Below, one piece after another: positions 7,574 to 19,648 of a DNA stretch of 52,036 nucleotides; within the stretch, counting starts at the first letter, position 1, and every line of letters begins with the position of its first letter. The translations under genes and the position numbers were made by a program. Source of the stretch: Myxococcaceae bacterium. Lineage in GTDB: Bacteria > Myxococcota > Myxococcia > Myxococcales > Myxococcaceae. The DNA lies in NCBI GenBank assembly GCA_025459425.1, contig JALOQF010000040.1, positions 1-52,036 of the forward strand, given 5' to 3'. A model generated the notes under the pieces. The model searched no databases and had not been told where the DNA came from. It was given only the letters and a program-made list of their open reading frames with translations.

Positions 7574-7907
7574 CGTGAGGCTCGGCCCCAACTCGTCCCC
7601 GCGCCGCTGGCGTGTTCCGGTTGAAGGGGGCCCGTGGTTGTCTCTCGATCGACGAACCGAAGCGACCGTCGTGGCGTCGGGCTTCTGAGTCCTGCCCGAG
7701 AGGCGGCGCGGCGACGGTGAAGTCGCCCTCCGAAGGCCACGCCGATCGCACCGCCAGAGCCAAAGCCGCGCGTGAACACCGGCGTACGCTTGCAGGGCGC
7801 AGCCGAGCAAAGGATGCGTGAGCTCCACTCGCAGCCCCACCTTGGCGGGAGCGGAGGCGCCCCGACGCCGTGGTGTTCCGCAGGGCCGCCGATTCGACCG
7901 GCTCCGC
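7574..7907. other. Gene-free gap between converging genes
   Basis: These 334 bases separate the membrane protein ending at 7573 from clpB, which ends at 7908 on the other strand. Open frames exist on both strands, but none has a ribosome-binding site, recognisable product or typical codon pattern. I see no strong hairpin with a T-run. It may hold terminators that need no T-run, or a decayed gene. Confidence 0.5.
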
Positions 7908-10502
<2,595 letters not shown>

Positions 10503-10689
10503 GGCGAAACCGTAAGGGTCGATCGCCGGGGCGCAACCGCCGTGCCGGAGCGTGCTGGCCGAACGGTGACAGTCGACAGCGGACGCAAAATCTGCGACGC
10601 CTCGCGTCAAACCCCCGAAAAAGACTGAAGATGGGAGGCCTGGCGCCCTTGTGGGTCTTGATGGCTTCAAGTAGGTGCCGCCCGGCTTT

Positions 10690-10696
10690 GGAAGGA
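10690..10696 (+). promoter_or_regulatory. Shine-Dalgarno deciding a GTG start
   Basis: GGAAGGA lies six bases before GTG at 10703. It is the best ribosome-binding site in the upstream region and argues for this start over in-frame ATGs at 10631 and 10661. Confidence 0.6.
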
Positions 10697-10702
10697 CCAA
10701 AC

Positions 10703-11302
10703 GTGGGGGCTGGGGTGGAAGCGCACGGCGGGTACCTATGCCGGTTCGAAGACGTCGACGTCGCCTGGCTGGCGCAGGTGGCGCGGTTCGCCCTCGAGGA
10801 GGACGGGCAGCGGCCTGACGACGTCGCGCTCCAGGTGACGGTGCTGGGCGGGCCGGGGCTGGTGCGCTTCGCGTGGGACGCGCCCTTCACCTATGGCCGC
10901 GCCGGCGCTCGCTGGTACCTCTCGCACCACGCGCTCGCGCGGCGCCTGTCGGAGCACCTCAAGACGGCGCTGCACGTGTACGTGTTCGATCCCGACGAGC
11001 TCGAGCAGGTGATGGCGTACGGCAACGGGCGCCGCGTGGGCGGAGAGACGCTCCGGTACGTCGACGTCGAGCTGCCGGACGAGGAAGACGACGAGGCGGC
11101 CTTCGAGCGGCTCAAGTCGAAGTGGCCGCTGGGGCACCTGGCGCGGGTGCTGGGCGTGGCGCGCGAGGAGCTCATTCGGCTCCCGCGGCAGGCCACCGTG
11201 CTGGTCGAGCTCGCCCGAGAGTACGCGCCGCAGCCGCTGTGGCAGCTCTTCCCTGAGTCGTTGCGTCGTGGCCGCCCGGCGCCGCTCGCGCGTGCGGGCT
11301 GA
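10703..11302 (+). CDS. Conserved-looking hypothetical protein, soluble
   Basis: From the GTG with the good Shine-Dalgarno the product has 199 residues and no signal peptide or membrane segment, so it is probably cytosolic. It combines a mixed alpha/beta N-terminal half ([20 protein letters not shown]) with an acidic loop ([15 protein letters not shown], about residues 124-138) and a helical C-terminus. I recognise no family. It is divergent from clpB across a 200-base gap and convergent with the membrane gene at 11380. Confidence 0.65.
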   Translation: MGAGVEAHGGYLCRFEDVDVAWLAQVARFALEEDGQRPDDVALQVTVLGGPGLVRFAWDAPFTYGRAGARWYLSHHALARRLSEHLKTALHVYVFDPDELEQVMAYGNGRRVGGETLRYVDVELPDEEDDEAAFERLKSKWPLGHLARVLGVAREELIRLPRQATVLVELAREYAPQPLWQLFPESLRRGRPAPLARAG

Positions 11303-11379
11303 GCCACTGGCGGTCCCGTCATTGGATCATCGGCGCGCGGGCTTTCCTGTGGCCGCACGGCTGGTCGCCGTGAGGCGCT

Positions 11380-12003
11380 TCACTCTTCTTCGGGCAGCTC
11401 GCGGTCGAGCAGCTCGAACGTCTGCAGAATTCGCTCGGAGCGGAAGTAGTTCGACGCGACGAGGAAGAGGCCGGTCACCAGCGCGGTGGTGACGACGCTG
11501 GCGCCCGAGAAGATGGGCATGGTGGCGCCGGCGTTGGCGAGCTCGACGCCTCTCGAGGCCAGCTCCTTCTCGTAGGCGGCGACCGAGGCGCGCACGATGA
11601 CGAGCTCCTGAGCGCCGTCGAGCGTGCGCAACACCGCCGCCACCACCGCCGAGCGCCCCAGCAGCTGGGCAACGCCGAGGCGTCGCACCCCCGAGGGCCA
11701 GCGCAGCCTGAGGGCCGAGACGAACACCATCGCGGCCGCCGACGAGAGCCCGAACAGAATGGCGACCCGCGGCCAGCGCATGCCAGCGATGGCGGAGCGC
11801 ATCGCGGCGCCCTGCGCCCGTTGCGCCGCCGAGAAGGCCTCGGGGTTGGGCGTGAGCTTGTTGAGGAACGGCGTCTCTCCAGCCGACGAGTCGATCTCGT
11901 CCGCGAAGAACGCCAGTCGCATGCCCTGCACCGCACCGAACGAGACCATCACCCCGAGCGCAAGGGTGGCCATCGTCGCGAAGCGGAGCGGGGTGGGCAG
12001 CAC
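11380..12003 (-). CDS. Membrane protein of unknown function
   Basis: The 207-residue protein has an N-terminal hydrophobic segment (about residues 9-28), a soluble loop with an acidic stretch, and further hydrophobic segments at about 81-97 and 165-185, so three or so membrane passes are likely. The C-terminus (LDRELPEEE) is acidic and cytoplasmic-looking. It is the last of three closely spaced minus-strand genes (12512 to 11380), with 13 bases after the DUF1844 gene, and is probably co-transcribed. I recognise no family. Confidence 0.65.
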   Translation of the reverse strand: MLPTPLRFATMATLALGVMVSFGAVQGMRLAFFADEIDSSAGETPFLNKLTPNPEAFSAAQRAQGAAMRSAIAGMRWPRVAILFGLSSAAAMVFVSALRLRWPSGVRRLGVAQLLGRSAVVAAVLRTLDGAQELVIVRASVAAYEKELASRGVELANAGATMPIFSGASVVTTALVTGLFLVASNYFRSERILQTFELLDRELPEEE

Positions 12004-12016
12004 GGCTTCGAACGCG

Positions 12017-12310
12017 TCAGCGGCCCTGCTTCTGCACGTAGCGCAGGCGCAGGTCGGTCAGGAGCGAGGCGAACAGCTGCTCTTCCTCGACCGTCAGGTT
12101 GCCCTTCGTCTTCTGGCGCAACAGCTCGATGAGATCGAGCGTCTGTCGGGCCAGCACGAGGTTCACGGCAGGCCCGCCCGTCTCGGGGTTGGGGGCCTCG
12201 CCAAGGTGGATGAGGGCCGTCGACGCCAGCCCGAGCACGAAGGTGCTGAAGGACACCGGCTCGGCGCCCTCGCCCTCCATCACGAACGTCTCACCGCGAC
12301 GCCCGGTCAT
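12017..12310 (-). CDS. DUF1844 domain protein
   Basis: The 97-residue protein is nearly all DUF1844: FSTFVLGLASTALIHLGEAP at about 21-40, then NLVLARQTLDLIELL and the KTKGNLTVEEEQL segment, ending in the DLRLRYV motif. The family is widespread in deltaproteobacterial and related lineages, and its function is unknown. No membrane anchor is certain, although the first helix is hydrophobic. It sits seven bases after a small acidic protein and before a membrane protein, in one apparent operon. Confidence 0.85.
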   Translation of the reverse strand: MTGRRGETFVMEGEGAEPVSFSTFVLGLASTALIHLGEAPNPETGGPAVNLVLARQTLDLIELLRQKTKGNLTVEEEQLFASLLTDLRLRYVQKQGR

Positions 12311-12317
12311 GGGCGCT

Positions 12318-12512
12318 TCACTCCTCCACGTCGTCGTCGTCGATCGGGTCGTCTTCCGAGATGGTCTCGATGCGAATGGCCTTCTCGGCGACGTCGGTGA
12401 GGCTCTTGAGGTGCTTCTCGAAGGCCTTCTCGTCCACCAGGCCCTGGGTGATGTAGCGCTGCACGGTGCGCTTATCGAGGTAGCGGGGATCCAGCTCGGT
12501 CTTCTCGCTCAT
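12318..12512 (-). CDS. Small acidic conserved hypothetical protein
   Basis: The 64-residue protein has a basic helical N-terminal part (ELDPRYLDKRTVQRYITQG) and ends in a very acidic tail (SEDDPIDDDDVEE). The tight seven-base spacing to the DUF1844 gene and good codon bias support it as real. The pattern suggests a small helical protein with a disordered acidic end. I recognise no function. It starts 27 bases from the divergent thiE-like gene, so both promoters must lie in or beyond that short gap. Confidence 0.7.
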   Translation of the reverse strand: MSEKTELDPRYLDKRTVQRYITQGLVDEKAFEKHLKSLTDVAEKAIRIETISEDDPIDDDDVEE

Positions 12513-12539
12513 GGTGCCGGGCGTCTATAGCAGCCGGCC

Positions 12540-13172
12540 ATGCCGCTCAAGCTCCCCCGCGGGCTGTATGCCCTGGTCGACGACGGCGTGCGCGCCGAGG
12601 TGCCGGTGCCCGAGAAGGCGCGCTGGGCGCTCGGCGGTGGAGCCCGGGTGCTTCAGCTCCGGCTCGAGCAGACGGGCGACCGCCAGGCGCTGGCGTGGAT
12701 TCGTGAGGTCGTCGCGGCGGCGCGGCCCATCGGCGCCGTCATCATCGTGAACGATCGGGTCGATCTCTGTCTGGTGGGTGAGGCCGATGGCGTGCACCTG
12801 GGCGACGACGATCTTCCCGTCGAGGCCGCGCGGCGGGTGCTGGGGCCGGGCGCGCTCATCGGCCGGACGGTGCGGCGGCTCGACGACGCTCACGCCGCGC
12901 GGGCGCAGGGCGCCGACCACGTCGGGCTCGGGCCGGTCTTCACCACCACCACCAAGCAGGTGAACGTGCCGGCGCTGGGGCTCGAGGGCCTGGCGAGCGT
13001 CTGCCGCGACAGCCCGTTGCCGGTGGTGGGCATCGCGGGCATCTCGCTCGAGACCATCGGCGCGGTGGCCCGTGCGGGCGTCCACGCGGCGGCCGTGGCG
13101 TCGGACTGGCTGACGGCGGAGGACCCGGTTTCTCGCGTGCAGGCGCTCGAGCGGGCATTCTGGGGCCCATGA
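12540..13172 (+). CDS. thiE: ThiE/TenI family protein, thiamine phosphate synthase-like
   Basis: This 210-residue TIM barrel resembles ThiE, which joins the pyrimidine and thiazole halves of thiamine. Conserved parts visible are QLR at 39-41, VNDRVDL with Asn71-Asp72, GVHLGDDDLP at about 84-93, GLGPVFTTTTK with Lys139, and VVGIAGI. Two usual pyrophosphate or substrate residues differ: the Lys of QFREK is Glu43, and the Ser of the SAHT segment appears to be Arg109. Activity could therefore be altered, or it could be a TenI-like thiazole tautomerase or divergent ThiE. No other thiamine gene is near. Its stop overlaps the next gene's start (ATGA), a sign of translational coupling. Confidence 0.85.
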   Translation: MPLKLPRGLYALVDDGVRAEVPVPEKARWALGGGARVLQLRLEQTGDRQALAWIREVVAAARPIGAVIIVNDRVDLCLVGEADGVHLGDDDLPVEAARRVLGPGALIGRTVRRLDDAHAARAQGADHVGLGPVFTTTTKQVNVPALGLEGLASVCRDSPLPVVGIAGISLETIGAVARAGVHAAAVASDWLTAEDPVSRVQALERAFWGP

Positions 13173-13930
13173 AGTCCCCGCACGGCCACCACCCCCGCCG
13201 GCCGAACATCGCCATCACGCCCGACGTCACCGTGCCCACGCCCGAGTCGCCGCAGGCCCGCTACGACTTGAAGACGACGTACGCCGACGCGGTGCTGCGC
13301 GCCGGAGGCCTGCCCTTCATCATCCCCTACACCGACGACGTGCAGGTCATCGACAGCTACCTCGATCGTGTCTCGGGCCTCGTCATCTCGGGTGGCGCCT
13401 TCGACGTGCCGCCCGAACTCTACGGAGAGACCGCCCGCGACGGCATGGGCCCCACCAAGCCCGTGCGCACGAGCTTCGAGCTGGCGGTGCTGAAGGCGGC
13501 GCTCCACCGAAAGATGCCGGTGCTGGGCATCTGCGGTGGCATGCAGCTGCTCAACGTCGCCTTCGGAGGCACCCTCGTGCAGGATCTCAAGCTCGAGCTG
13601 CCGAGCGCGGCGAACCACCAGCAGCACCATGATCGGTCGCAGCCGCTCCACCCGGTCGAGGTGCGGGACGGCTCGGTGCTCGCCGACTGCGTGGGCAAGG
13701 GGCAGCTCATGGTCAACTCGACGCACCACCAGGCGGTGAAGACGATCGGCTCGGGGCTCCAGGCCTGCGCCGTGGCGCCCGACGGGGTGATCGAAGGCAT
13801 CGAGACGAAAGACGGCTTCGTCGTGGGCGTGCAGTGGCACCCGGAGCAGATGATCGACACCGTGCCGCCGCACCTGGGCGTGTACCGCTCGCTGGTGAAC
13901 CGGGCCCGCGACCGCCGGACCCACGGCTGA
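13169..13930 (+). CDS. Peptidase C26 / gamma-glutamyl-GABA hydrolase-like protein
   Basis: The 253-residue class I glutamine amidotransferase-fold protein is of the PuuD type, hydrolysing gamma-glutamyl bonds. The catalytic triad is visible: nucleophile Cys122 in GICGGMQ, and His224 and Glu226 in VQWHPE. Other family features are VSGLVISGG at about 68-76 and the VNSTHHQAV loop. Length is typical. The first 12 residues are His/Arg-rich and unusual. The ATGA overlap with the ThiE-like gene implies coupled translation. No putrescine-degradation genes are nearby, so the true substrate is open. Confidence 0.88.
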   Translation: MKSPHGHHPRRPNIAITPDVTVPTPESPQARYDLKTTYADAVLRAGGLPFIIPYTDDVQVIDSYLDRVSGLVISGGAFDVPPELYGETARDGMGPTKPVRTSFELAVLKAALHRKMPVLGICGGMQLLNVAFGGTLVQDLKLELPSAANHQQHHDRSQPLHPVEVRDGSVLADCVGKGQLMVNSTHHQAVKTIGSGLQACAVAPDGVIEGIETKDGFVVGVQWHPEQMIDTVPPHLGVYRSLVNRARDRRTHG

Positions 13931-13956
13931 GGCTTCTGCTGTGGTTGTAAGTGGGA

Positions 13957-13977
13957 GCCGGGAAATCCACTCCCGGC
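13957..13977 (+). terminator. Hairpin after the thiE-like/peptidase pair
   Basis: A perfect six-base GC stem (GCCGGG with CCCGGC) around a nine-base loop lies 27 bases after the peptidase stop. There is no T-run, so it is only a possible terminator or mRNA 3' stabiliser. Confidence 0.35.
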
Positions 13978-13988
13978 GACAAGCCCCC

Positions 13989-13994
13989 TATACT
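13989..13994 (+). promoter_or_regulatory. Candidate -10 box for the TSP3/VWA lipoprotein
   Basis: TATACT is the best -10-like hexamer between the two genes and lies 42 bases before the ATG at 14037. No good -35 lies 17 bases upstream, so an activator or alternative sigma factor would be needed if it is used. Confidence 0.3.
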
Positions 13995-14036
13995 CCCGTG
14001 TCCTGGCCGACTCGTTGTCGAGGCGACAAGACGCTC

Positions 14037-17000
14037 ATGCGAACTCACTTCCTCCTTCAGGTCCTCGCGGCCGCGCTGTTCGTGTCCGCGTGCAATTGTG
14101 ACAACCGGCCTCCGGTGGTCGATGGCGGCGCTGGAGGCACGGCCGGCGCGGGCATGACCGGGGGCGGCGAGGCGGGCGGATCGGCGACGGGCGGCGGAGA
14201 CACTGGCGGTGGCGACGCAGGCATCGTCGTCGACCCGAACGACCCGCGGAACGACCAGCGCGACAGCGACTGCGACGGCCTGTCGGACGCCGAGGAGTTC
14301 GGCAACACCTACCCCGGCGGGGCGCGCACGAGCCCCAGCAACCCCGACACCGACGGAGACGGGCTGCTCGACGGCCTCGAGGCCGGGCGCATGGCGTCCG
14401 TCGACATGGCGTGCAGCTTCATGGGCGACGCCGACCCGATGTCGCGCACGAACCCGACGGTGGCCGACAGCGATGGTGACGGGCTCTCCGACGGCACCGA
14501 GGACGCCAACCGCAACGGCCGTGCGGATCCGACCGAGACCGACCCTTCGACCGGCGACACCGATCAAGACACGCTGGCCGACGGCGCCGAAGACGCGAAC
14601 CGCAACGGCGTCGTCGACATGGGTGAGACCGACCCGCGCCGCCGCGACACCGACATGGACCGCATCGCCGACGGCATCGAGCGCACGGTGACGCGCACCG
14701 ACCCGACGCGAGCCGACTCCGACGGAGACACCTGCCAGGACGGCGCCGAGGACTTCAACCAGAACGGCATGGTCGACCAGGGCGAGACAAACCCGAACGT
14801 CGCGACCGACTGCGGGCCCGCGAACAACCCCGACAGCGACAACGACGGCCTGCCCAACAGCGTCGAAGACCGCAACGGCAACATGATGGTCGACCCGGGC
14901 GAGACCGACCCGATGCGCGCCGACACCGACGGCGACGGCATCAACGACGGCGTCGAAGACACCAACCGCAACGGCTTCTTCGAGGCTGGCGAGACGAACC
15001 CGCTCCGCGTCGACACCGACTGTGATGGCCTGTCCGACGGATCGAACCGAACGCGCGCTGACGGCGGCGCGATTCTCGGCGAAGACCTCAACGGCAACGG
15101 CATGGTCGACATGGGCGAGACCGACCCGCGTCGTCGCGACACCGATGGGGACGGGCTGACCGACGGCGTCGAGCGCGGGCTGACCGCCGGTACGCTCGCC
15201 GATGGGGCGAACTGCACCAACGTGCCGGTCGATCTCGACCCCGCGACCACCACGAACCCGACGAACCGCGACTCCGACGGCGACGGCATCGACGACGGCG
15301 CCGAGGACACGAACCAGAACGGCCGCGTCGACCCCGGCGAGCTGAACCCGAACGACATGGCAGACGGGACCGGCCCCGCGGGGCAGGCCTGCGCGCGCAA
15401 CAACCTCCGGCCGGTGATCTTCCGCTCGTCGGCCGACCCCGACCTGCAGCTGGGCCTCCCGGCGACCTTCACCGAGCTCACCTCGATCACGGTGATGGGC
15501 CAGAACCGCGGCGTGATGGGCTTCGACCCGACGAACCAGGTGGCCTTCCTCGTGTGGCGCGAGGCGGCGCGCGGCGGAGCCACCACGCCGGTCGCCGACG
15601 AAGCGGCGCTGCGGCCGCTCTTCAACGGCGTGGGCGCGGTGAGCAACGCGACGACCCAGCAGTTCACCAGCTGGGACAACATTCCCGCGCTGCAGGCCTT
15701 CTACGATCAGGCCGGCGCGACCGACGTGAAGACGCGGGCGAACGCGCTCGCCAACGCGTTGGTGGGCATGAACGCCGGCTCCCTCGTGGGCGCAGGCACG
15801 GGCATGGGGCCGTTCCGCATCCAGGTGCAGGTGCTCCACCGCACGAACCAGGCGGTGGTGGTGATGGCCGCGCTCACGCCTCTGGCGAACTTCACGGGCG
15901 CGCCGCTCTTCACCATCTCGGACACGGCGGGCGGCTCGGCCATCGCGCAGCTCGGTGACGACAACGCCTCGCAGTGCGAGGTCTTCACGCCCGGCAACGC
16001 GCGGGTCGACTTCCTCTTCGTGGTCGACGACTCGTGCTCGATGGCGAGCTCGCAGAACGCGCTCGCCGCCGCGGGCACGCAGATGGCGCAGCAGCTCGCC
16101 AACTCGTCGCTCGACTGGCGCATCGGGCTGGTCACCTCGTCGTACGCGGCGGGTGGCACGGCGACGAACAACAACAACAACTCGCTGCGGGGCTTCACCC
16201 GCAACGTCGATCAGTTCCGCGCGTGGCTCACGCAGAACAGCGCCTGCGCGATGATGCGCTGCTCGAACGTGATGCCCACGCCGCCCAACACGATGGGGCC
16301 GGCGTGCAACCCCACCGGCGCCAACGGGGGCTGCTGGGTGGGCACGGGTGGCAGCGGCACCGAGCGGCTGCTCGAGTCGACCGCGCGGGCGGTGCAGAAC
16401 CTGACGCCCTCGACGATGATGGAGCAGGCCGACCGGCTCCGCGCGGGCGCGCAGCTGGTGGTGGTCATCATGGGCGACGCCGACGACCAGTCCGCGCGGA
16501 ACGCCGCCGAGTTCACCACCTTCTTCACCACGGCCAACGCGACGCTCCAGTTCGGCGGCAACACCTACACGAACCGCACCGGCGGCCGCGTGGTGGTGAA
16601 CGGCATCATCTGCCCCGCCGGCAGCACCTGTAACGGCGAAGGCGCGGGGACGAAGAACGGCGCCGTGGTGACGGCGACTGGCGGCGTTCGTGGAGACATC
16701 TGCAACCCGCGCATGGGCAACACGGCCGCCGACTGCTCGCAGTTCCCCTCGATTCCGGTGTCGGTGCAGAACATCGTCACCAGCGCGATCGCGGCCGCGG
16801 GCTACCGCATGCAGAAGCCGCCCATCGGGGCCTCGGTGAAGGTGGCGATGCAGAACGTCACCGACATGGCGAACTGCAACCCGAACGATCTGCCGCGCAG
16901 CCGCATGAACGGCTTCGACTTCGACGGCATCAACCGCACCATCTCGTTCTTCGGCGCGTGCCGGCCCGCGGGCGCGATGAACCGCGCGGCCGTGTCGTAC

Positions 17001-17495
17001 CGGTACTGGATCGACGTGACGCCTCAGCCGGGCGGCAACCCGCCGCCCTGCGTGAACGACCCCAACTACGACTCGATGGACCCGGACTTCTGTCGTGGCC
17101 GGCTGTCGTGCAACCGCACCACGCAGCGGTGCGAGTGCCCGCAGGACTGCGGCGGAAACGGGCCCGTGGGGACCGTGTGCAACACCAACCCGCAGGTCTG
17201 CAACTTCGTCTGCACCGCGGACTGCGGCGGCACCTGCTCGGCGTTCCAGCAGTGCAACACCACCACGTGTGGGTGCGAGTGCCGCCAGATGTTCACCTGC
17301 CCGGCGGGCTTCCGCTTCGAGAACTCGAACGGCCAGTGCGGCTGCGTCTGTGACACGGCGGCGCTCAACTGCGGGCCGACGTACCAGGCCGACCCGCTGA
17401 CGTGCGCGTGCACCTGCAGGAATGACTGCGGTGGCTGCGCCGAGGGAACGACGTGCAACCGCTCGGTGTGCACGTGCTCCGGCGGCATCAACTGA
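14037..17495 (+). CDS. Giant lipoprotein with TSP3 repeats, VWA domain and Cys-rich C-terminus
   Basis: The start at 14037 gives a lipoprotein signal peptide ending in the lipobox VSAC, so the protein (1,152 residues) is exported and lipid-anchored. After a Gly-rich linker, residues about 75-445 carry roughly eleven calcium-binding thrombospondin type-3 repeats with the pattern DxDxDxxxDGxEDxNxNGxxDxGETDP. A spacer domain follows. A von Willebrand A domain starts near 655, with the metal-site motif DDSCS at 664-668. From about residue 1000 the chain is Cys-rich (CECPQDCGG, CTADCGGTCS and similar), likely disulphide-bonded. The architecture suggests a calcium-stiffened stalk carrying an adhesion module on the cell surface. 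No MYXO-CTERM sorting signal is seen. The role is inferred from domains only. Confidence 0.88.
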   Translation: MRTHFLLQVLAAALFVSACNCDNRPPVVDGGAGGTAGAGMTGGGEAGGSATGGGDTGGGDAGIVVDPNDPRNDQRDSDCDGLSDAEEFGNTYPGGARTSPSNPDTDGDGLLDGLEAGRMASVDMACSFMGDADPMSRTNPTVADSDGDGLSDGTEDANRNGRADPTETDPSTGDTDQDTLADGAEDANRNGVVDMGETDPRRRDTDMDRIADGIERTVTRTDPTRADSDGDTCQDGAEDFNQNGMVDQGETNPNVATDCGPANNPDSDNDGLPNSVEDRNGNMMVDPGETDPMRADTDGDGINDGVEDTNRNGFFEAGETNPLRVDTDCDGLSDGSNRTRADGGAILGEDLNGNGMVDMGETDPRRRDTDGDGLTDGVERGLTAGTLADGANCTNVPVDLDPATTTNPTNRDSDGDGIDDGAEDTNQNGRVDPGELNPNDMADGTGPAGQACARNNLRPVIFRSSADPDLQLGLPATFTELTSITVMGQNRGVMGFDPTNQVAFLVWREAARGGATTPVADEAALRPLFNGVGAVSNATTQQFTSWDNIPALQAFYDQAGATDVKTRANALANALVGMNAGSLVGAGTGMGPFRIQVQVLHRTNQAVVVMAALTPLANFTGAPLFTISDTAGGSAIAQLGDDNASQCEVFTPGNARVDFLFVVDDSCSMASSQNALAAAGTQMAQQLANSSLDWRIGLVTSSYAAGGTATNNNNNSLRGFTRNVDQFRAWLTQNSACAMMRCSNVMPTPPNTMGPACNPTGANGGCWVGTGGSGTERLLESTARAVQNLTPSTMMEQADRLRAGAQLVVVIMGDADDQSARNAAEFTTFFTTANATLQFGGNTYTNRTGGRVVVNGIICPAGSTCNGEGAGTKNGAVVTATGGVRGDICNPRMGNTAADCSQFPSIPVSVQNIVTSAIAAAGYRMQKPPIGASVKVAMQNVTDMANCNPNDLPRSRMNGFDFDGINRTISFFGACRPAGAMNRAAVSYRYWIDVTPQPGGNPPPCVNDPNYDSMDPDFCRGRLSCNRTTQRCECPQDCGGNGPVGTVCNTNPQVCNFVCTADCGGTCSAFQQCNTTTCGCECRQMFTCPAGFRFENSNGQCGCVCDTAALNCGPTYQADPLTCACTCRNDCGGCAEGTTCNRSVCTCSGGIN

Positions 17496-17801
17496 GGTGG
17501 GCGCGTTGAGCGCTCAGCGCGGCGGAGCGACGGCGCTCTCCTCGTGGGCAACGACATCGATTCGGCGGGGCGCGGCACACGGTGGCGCCGGGCGTGCGCG
17601 CACTGCTCGATGCACCGGCCGCTCATCGACCGCTCATGCCGTGCGAGTGACGAGAAGACCCGAGGGGCCGCGTCTGCGAGGGACGCGAGGCGCACTCCGC
17701 CGACGTGACGGAGCGGGGTGGTTGGCGAGCTGCCCGGTCGCTCGGACGATGCGGTGCTCGCTCCCGTTCGTCCCAGCGCGCGAGGGCATTGGAGGCGCGG
17801 A
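17496..17801. other. Gene-free gap with a palindrome
   Basis: These 306 bases separate two lipoprotein genes on the same strand. The perfect palindrome TGAGCGCTCA lies at 17507-17516, just after the stop, within the larger GCGTTGAGCGCTCAGCGC. It could be a transcript 3' hairpin or an operator. I see no gene and no clear -35/-10 pair; open frames here lack ribosome sites. Confidence 0.45.
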
Positions 17802-18608
17802 ATGAAACCCGCGTGGGTCGGCCTCGTTTGTACGGGAATCCTCGGGGCAGGGTGCGGTCGCTCCGACGTGCTGCGGTTCGACGACGCCGTGCCGCCGCTC
17901 GTGCGCAGCGTCGACCCTGGGTCGTCTGACGGTGGGCGGGTCGACGGTGGCTTCTTCGATGGCGGGCGGACCGATGCAGGAGCCGTCGATGGGGGGGCGG
18001 TCGACGCCGGCACCTGTCCCATCGGCTTCGCGCGTGTCGGAGACGCCTGCATCGAGGTCGCCGCCGCGCTCGACGGCCTGCGGTGGGAATTGCCGTGCTT
18101 CTCGCTCGACACCAGCTTCCCGCAGCTCATCTGCTTCACCCACGCCATTCAGCGCACCTTCACCACGCTGCGGGGCGTACCCGGCCGGCAGTACGACGTG
18201 CGGGTGCGCGTGCGCGGCGTCATCGAGACGCGGGCCTACCGGGGCGGGCAGCAGGTCGCTCCGTTCGTGATCGCGGGGCCTGACGCCGTCACCACCCCCC
18301 TCGACCCGGACCCGTGGAACATCTACCGCCTCGAGGTGAGCGATCCGCCGCAGACGTTCGCCCTGAACGCTGGCGAGAGTGGTGAGTACCGCTGCCACAT
18401 CGTCGACACGACGTTCACGGTACGCGCCTCGTCGGGCGCCGTGGTGACGCTCTTCGCGTCGTCCGTCGACGACAACCGCTCACAGATCCGCAACGTCGGT
18501 GACGCGGGCGTGCCGCTGGTGGCCCCCGGAGTGCCTCCGGCGCCGATGGCCTTCGATGGCCAGTTCCTGCAAGTCGACGTGCTGGGCGTCTCGGCGGCGT
18601 CGCCGTGA
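17802..18608 (+). CDS. Lipoprotein with short DGG/DAG repeat linker
   Basis: GGAGGCG upstream of ATG at 17802 and a lipoprotein signal peptide (cleavage before Cys18 in LGAGC) set the start. The product has 268 residues. Residues about 45-75 form a degenerate Asp-Gly-Gly/Asp-Ala-Gly repeat (SSDGGRVDGGFFDGG and so on), a flexible linker common in myxobacterial lipoproteins. The remainder is a beta-rich domain with four Cys residues and text such as QYDVRVRVRGVIETR, which suggests an all-beta sandwich. I recognise no family. It follows the giant lipoprotein on the same strand but 306 bases away, so it may have its own promoter. Confidence 0.75.
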   Translation: MKPAWVGLVCTGILGAGCGRSDVLRFDDAVPPLVRSVDPGSSDGGRVDGGFFDGGRTDAGAVDGGAVDAGTCPIGFARVGDACIEVAAALDGLRWELPCFSLDTSFPQLICFTHAIQRTFTTLRGVPGRQYDVRVRVRGVIETRAYRGGQQVAPFVIAGPDAVTTPLDPDPWNIYRLEVSDPPQTFALNAGESGEYRCHIVDTTFTVRASSGAVVTLFASSVDDNRSQIRNVGDAGVPLVAPGVPPAPMAFDGQFLQVDVLGVSAASP

Positions 18609-18685
18609 AGAAGGGAGCGCAGTGCTGCCCCGCGTGCAGCGCTGGGGTGGAGGGCCTGCTTCCCCGTCGCTGACGTTCGAGCGGT

Positions 18686-19624
<939 letters not shown>

Positions 19625-19648
19625 CGGGCGTAGCCGGGCAGTCTAACC

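Noticed and set aside
7612-7821. A 69-codon frame in the gap before clpB
   Set aside because: No ribosome-binding site, no recognisable sequence, and composition as expected from chance open frames in GC-rich DNA.
10503-10702. A sigma-32-like or CIRCE element upstream of clpB
   Set aside because: Only an isolated TTGACG was seen. No matching -10 at an allowed spacing and no TTAGCACTC-type inverted repeat is present.
13713-15839. A long minus-strand frame with regular Val/Gly/Arg repeats
   Set aside because: The apparent repeats are the reverse complement of the TSP3 repeats encoded on the plus strand.
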